DNA from: Algoriphagus sp.
GTDB taxonomy: Bacteria; Bacteroidota; Bacteroidia; Cytophagales; Cyclobacteriaceae
Length of the DNA: 64,000 bases
NCBI RefSeq assembly: GCF_024305035.1
Contig: NZ_JAMWZB010000007.1
Coordinates: 93,278-157,277, forward strand
Reading direction: 5' to 3'
Below the pieces are notes generated by a model. It worked only from the letters and a program-made list of their open reading frames with translations, did no database searches and was not told the origin of the DNA. The first letter of the stretch is position 1; the number at the start of each line of letters is the position of its first letter. The position numbers and the translations under genes are program-made. Of this stretch, positions 63,023 through 64,000 are shown in pieces.

Positions 63023-64000
63023 TCAGTCCAACTTAAGCATAGAATAAATACGGTTTCCTTCTTTGACTTGATTTGGGTTTGTTGGATCCGGTACCCATCT
63101 TCCATCTATTACCAATTGGTAACGGTGTTCACCGGGAATTACTTCGACAAATCCCTTCCAACCCTGATCGGTTTTTTGGAGAAAATTAGTATTGGTAGCC
63201 CAGAAATTGAAGGTCCCCGATACCAGAACTTTCTTTGCCTCCGGGTAGCCGGTGAGTGAAATTTCAACACGCGTCAACTTCGGGATGGTCTCCTTCATTT
63301 TTTCCAAATTTTGATTCAACTGGCTCGCCTTTTTCGGATCTTTTTCAGTAGCCAGAAGCTCCTCCAATACCATCACTTGACCTTGATGAAGCGCAAGAGC
63401 CGCATGCATTTCCACATCCGGCTGTACTCCTACAGCCTCCCAGTTGGTACCAGTTACTGAATTGATCGAACGCTCCATGGGAATAGTTACCAAGAAATTT
63501 TCAGAAAGCTGTACCGGGAACTTTGGATTAGCGCCTCCTTTTGTTACTTGACCTAAAAGCTTGGCTCGGCCTAGGTGTTTCATGTCATAGGCAAATTCTT
63601 CGCCTCCAGAAAAGGTCCGGCCACTGGTCAGGATATACAAAGGTTTACCTAAATATTTTGGTCCAGGTACATAGGCAGCGCTCCACATCTGTTTTAAGGT
63701 GTTTTTTTTTCGATTTTCGAAATCAAAAAGGTGAACGGGCTGATCAAAGAAATATCCGCTAAAAAGTGGGATCATATTGGGATCCAAACTTCCTCTACAT
63801 TCCCGTAAATCCAGGATCAAGGCATCAGTTTCAGAAATAAATTTCATCGCTTCAAACAGACTGTCTGCACAATGGGTGATTGGACCAAAAAAGGGAATCT
63901 CCAAATACCCTATGTTTCCATCAGGGAAATCGCTTTTAGATTTTCAGGACTTTAGATCGGTACTCATCATCCAGAGCGGCGAGTAGTCTTTTTGAAGGCT
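63023..64000 (-). pseudogene. S41 peptidase fused to a CBM48/AMPK-like domain, interrupted by TGA, partial
   Basis: The frame runs beyond the right edge. Reading from the edge, LQKDYSPLWMMSTDLKS is followed by TGA at 63944-63946, then KSKSDFPDGNIGYLEIPFFGP in the same frame, so a single nonsense codon splits an otherwise continuous protein. The S41 core has DLRECRGS and the nucleophile Ser in TFSGGEEFAYDM (as in C-terminal processing peptidases). The last 75 residues (VLVSGTFNFWATNTNFLQ, GEHRYQLVIDGRWVPDP) resemble the glycogen-binding CBM48/AMPK beta domain, an unusual partner for S41. The gene is probably inactive or misread at this base. Confidence 0.75.

Noticed and set aside
1..64000. 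CRISPR array, tRNA or rRNA genes
   Set aside because: No regularly spaced direct repeats, no cloverleaf-like segment ending in CCA-type acceptor context and no rRNA-like stretch was found by eye.

Overview
The window reads as a chromosomal segment of a Bacteroidota bacterium, most likely order Cytophagales and close to Algoriphagus/Cyclobacteriaceae. This is inferred from family content: DUF6090, DUF4221 and DUF6567 proteins, propeller-type two-component kinases, tricorn-like S41 proteases, many short lipoproteins, start sites without Shine-Dalgarno sequences, and a promoter of the Bacteroidota type (TTTG, 19-nt spacer, TAnnTTTG-like). No rRNA, tRNA, CRISPR array, prophage or intact insertion sequence is visible.

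Layout. 1-2937: the 3' end of a histidine kinase, a seven-helix membrane protein, a DUF6090 protein and a DUF4221 lipoprotein. 2938-3584: decayed IS200/IS605-type TnpB with hairpins. 3585-11533: two SDR oxidoreductases, NTF2-like proteins, a LytTR response regulator with its TPR histidine kinase, a RidA-family protein and a DUF2306 membrane protein. 11719-17964: a run that looks peptide- or amide-degrading (alpha/beta hydrolase, M20 amidohydrolase, P1 aminopeptidase, APC permease). 18285-24234: small lipoprotein, beta-barrel protein, DUF4221 lipoprotein and a tricorn-type protease whose 3' end is partly duplicated on the far side of the DUF4221 gene. 24582-34421: a tight seven-gene operon of an MpaB-family oxygenase, a seven-helix protein resembling Pyr4/PaxB membrane terpene cyclases, three sensor kinases, a receiver protein and a receiver-adenylate cyclase. 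34793-40056: PD40-amidohydrolase fusion, YitT-type membrane protein and HD phosphohydrolase. 40053-46578: a complete eboABCDEF operon on the minus strand. 46920-53788: DUF6567 lipoprotein, a hicAB pair with frameshifted hicA, M28 peptidase, PKD/beta-helix lipoprotein, MBL-fold hydrolase and a second RidA-like protein. 54125-58833: ECF sigma factor, NarL-type regulator and propeller kinase. 59024-64000: SDR, lipoprotein, a beta-lactamase-family gene with a nonsense codon, and an S41 peptidase/CBM fusion with an in-frame stop, cut by the window edge.

How they work together. The window is rich in signal transduction and in envelope or secreted enzymes. The best candidate for an undescribed system is the 24582-34421 operon, in which putative terpenoid-modifying membrane enzymes are translationally linked to a kinase relay ending in cAMP synthesis. 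The ebo operon is a known but poorly understood metabolite-export module; its UbiA member (EboC) also handles prenyl-type substrates. Several genes show recent decay (hicA, beta-lactamase, S41-CBM, DUF6090 fragment, tnpB), and short duplicated segments mark past rearrangements. Start sites were moved to internal Met codons where a signal peptide or domain start made the longer form unlikely.
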